From: Sulfurospirillum_A sp029027265
GTDB lineage: Bacteria > Campylobacterota > Campylobacteria > Campylobacterales > Sulfurospirillaceae
Direction of reading: 5' to 3'
NCBI GenBank assembly: GCA_029027265.1
Contig: CP093061.1
Span: 2,418,001 to 2,482,000 of the forward strand
DNA: 64,000 nucleotides
Shown here: positions 63,063 to 64,000 of the stretch, one piece after another
Position numbering within the stretch: the stretch's first letter is position 1
Layout: each line of letters opens with the position of its first letter
Program-made: the position numbers and the translations under genes
The notes under the pieces: model-generated
What the model was told of the DNA's origin: nothing
Seen by the model: the letters and a program-made list of their open reading frames with translations, nothing else
Database searches by the model: none

Positions 63063-64000
63063 TTACAAACGTTTTGCAAACTCTTCAAATATGTACTTAC
63101 TATCATGAGGTCCTGGGCTAGCTTCAGGGTGATGCTGTACAGAAAATATCGGCTCACCAATGTAGTCTAATCCCTCTATAGTATTATCAAATAGATTTAT
63201 ATGAGTCACTTTAGCAATGCTACAAACTGAATCTGGAACATTATAGTTATGATTTTGAGCAGTGATTTCTACTACTGAAGTGTCTTGATTTTTAACAGGA
63301 TGGTTTCCACCATGCTGTCCAAATTTTAGTTTATATGTTGAATGGTCATGTGCTATAGAGAGCAGTTGATGTCCAAGACAAATTGCGAACATAGGAACTT
63401 TTGCAATAATAAGTTTTTTTATTTTTTTAACTTCATCTTTTAATATCAAAGGATCACCAGGTCCATTCGATAAAAATACTCCATGTATATCTTTTGCTTC
63501 ATAACGTTTTATCAACTCATCTGCATCAAAACAATATGGAACTACTTCTACTTCAAGTCCTACTTCACTTAGCTCATTTAGTATATTTATCTTCACACCA
63601 AAGTCTATAACTACGATTTTTTTACTAAGATTGCACTCAGCTGTTTTATAAACTAGTTTTTCATCGTCCCAAGCTGCACTTGTGTGAATGTAACCCTCTT
63701 TTGTACTAACTTTTTCAACACAATTTATTTCTTCTATGCGAGGAGTATTTTCAAGTATTTTTTTAAGTTCATTTTTATCACTAACTTTTGTAGAAGCTAT
63801 CATCATTTTTGGTCCGCCATCACGAATCATTTTTGTAAGGTATCTTGTATCTATATCACAAACACCAAGTCCTTCGTGTTTATCTAAAAATGAACTAAGC
63901 GTATTTGTCGAACGAAAGTTTGATGGCTCTTCATTAAAATTTCTAACAAGCATACCACTTGCGTGAACTGTTTTACTCTCCATATCGTCTTCGTTAGTTC
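63063..64000 (-). CDS. carA: carbamoyl-phosphate synthase small subunit (5' end outside the window)
   Basis: About 312 C-terminal residues of CarA are present; the frame stays open to the window edge and the usual N-terminal 60-70 residues are missing. The linker domain shows MVRNF-type text and DTRYLTKMIRDGG. The class I glutamine amidotransferase domain has the nucleophile CLGHQLL, FLSNGPGDP and the HHPEASPGPHD catalytic histidine and glutamate region. It supplies ammonia to CarB for arginine and pyrimidine synthesis. Confidence 0.97.
   Translation of the reverse strand, partial: TNEDDMESKTVHASGMLVRNFNEEPSNFRSTNTLSSFLDKHEGLGVCDIDTRYLTKMIRDGGPKMMIASTKVSDKNELKKILENTPRIEEINCVEKVSTKEGYIHTSAAWDDEKLVYKTAECNLSKKIVVIDFGVKINILNELSEVGLEVEVVPYCFDADELIKRYEAKDIHGVFLSNGPGDPLILKDEVKKIKKLIIAKVPMFAICLGHQLLSIAHDHSTYKLKFGQHGGNHPVKNQDTSVVEITAQNHNYNVPDSVCSIAKVTHINLFDNTIEGLDYIGEPIFSVQHHPEASPGPHDSKYIFEEFAKRL

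Overview
The window is AT-rich (about two thirds A+T by eye) and reads as a chromosomal segment of a free-living, respiring member of the Campylobacterota (epsilonproteobacteria), most like Sulfurimonas and its relatives. The grounds are a CiaB-family protein, a ccoNOQP cbb3 oxidase operon followed by DUF4006 and FixH genes, a one-chain pyruvate:ferredoxin oxidoreductase, an AddA/AddB-type helicase-nuclease pair, a histidine kinase with the HQWRQPL-type H box, NnrS, and many small cytochrome and CxxC proteins. The genus is an inference.

Layout. 1-4.8 kb: a broken solute-binding protein, tRNA-Phe, a LysE-type exporter, a CLC channel and ciaB. 4.8-8.5 kb: a small operon with a frameshifted gene and a PilZ-like protein, then a two-component system. 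8.5-11.5 kb: a three-gene RiPP-like operon (secreted precursor, DUF692/MNIO enzyme, HvfC/BufC-like partner) downstream of a cytochrome P460 gene. 11.5-13 kb: a dead IS701-like element that cuts a small gene. 13.2-23.8 kb: metE, a cytochrome b/diheme cytochrome fusion, a likely Fur-regulated DUF2325 gene, luxS, then rhodanese, dUTPase, EI24, lytic transglycosylase, DksA-like and QueD genes. 24-26.1 kb: two nested insertion sequences. 26.2-30.3 kb: HxlR regulator and NnrS, an exbD gene whose exbB partner is wrecked by a transposase remnant, pgeF and ribE. 30.4-34 kb: an internally deleted chemotaxis receptor, an MFS transporter and mnmG. 34-35.9 kb: a decayed gene and an IS3/IS701 chimera. 36-46 kb: nifJ, gph, mscS, two OmpA-type genes, a peptide-binding protein, a DUF523 gene, rplM-rpsI. 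46.3-53.5 kb: addB and addA, separated by a toxin-antitoxin pair and a two-gene module (cytosolic plus four-helix membrane protein) resembling RexAB/Kiwa-type phage-exclusion systems. 53.7-61 kb: an M16 peptidase with an unusual membrane tail and the cbb3 oxidase operon. 61-64 kb: a second two-component system and the 3' part of carA.

The most striking signal outside genes is the 8-bp palindrome TACATGTA, often extended to CTTTACATGTARAG. I counted 31 copies by hand where base composition predicts about 2-3. They lie mostly inside genes and force LHV or TCK into unrelated proteins, even into a signal peptide. They are absent from the IS clusters and from the module between addB and addA. This looks like a DNA-level signal such as an uptake, recombination or chromosome-organising site. 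Other candidates for new biology are the cysteine-free precursor of the MNIO operon and the two-gene module between addB and addA.
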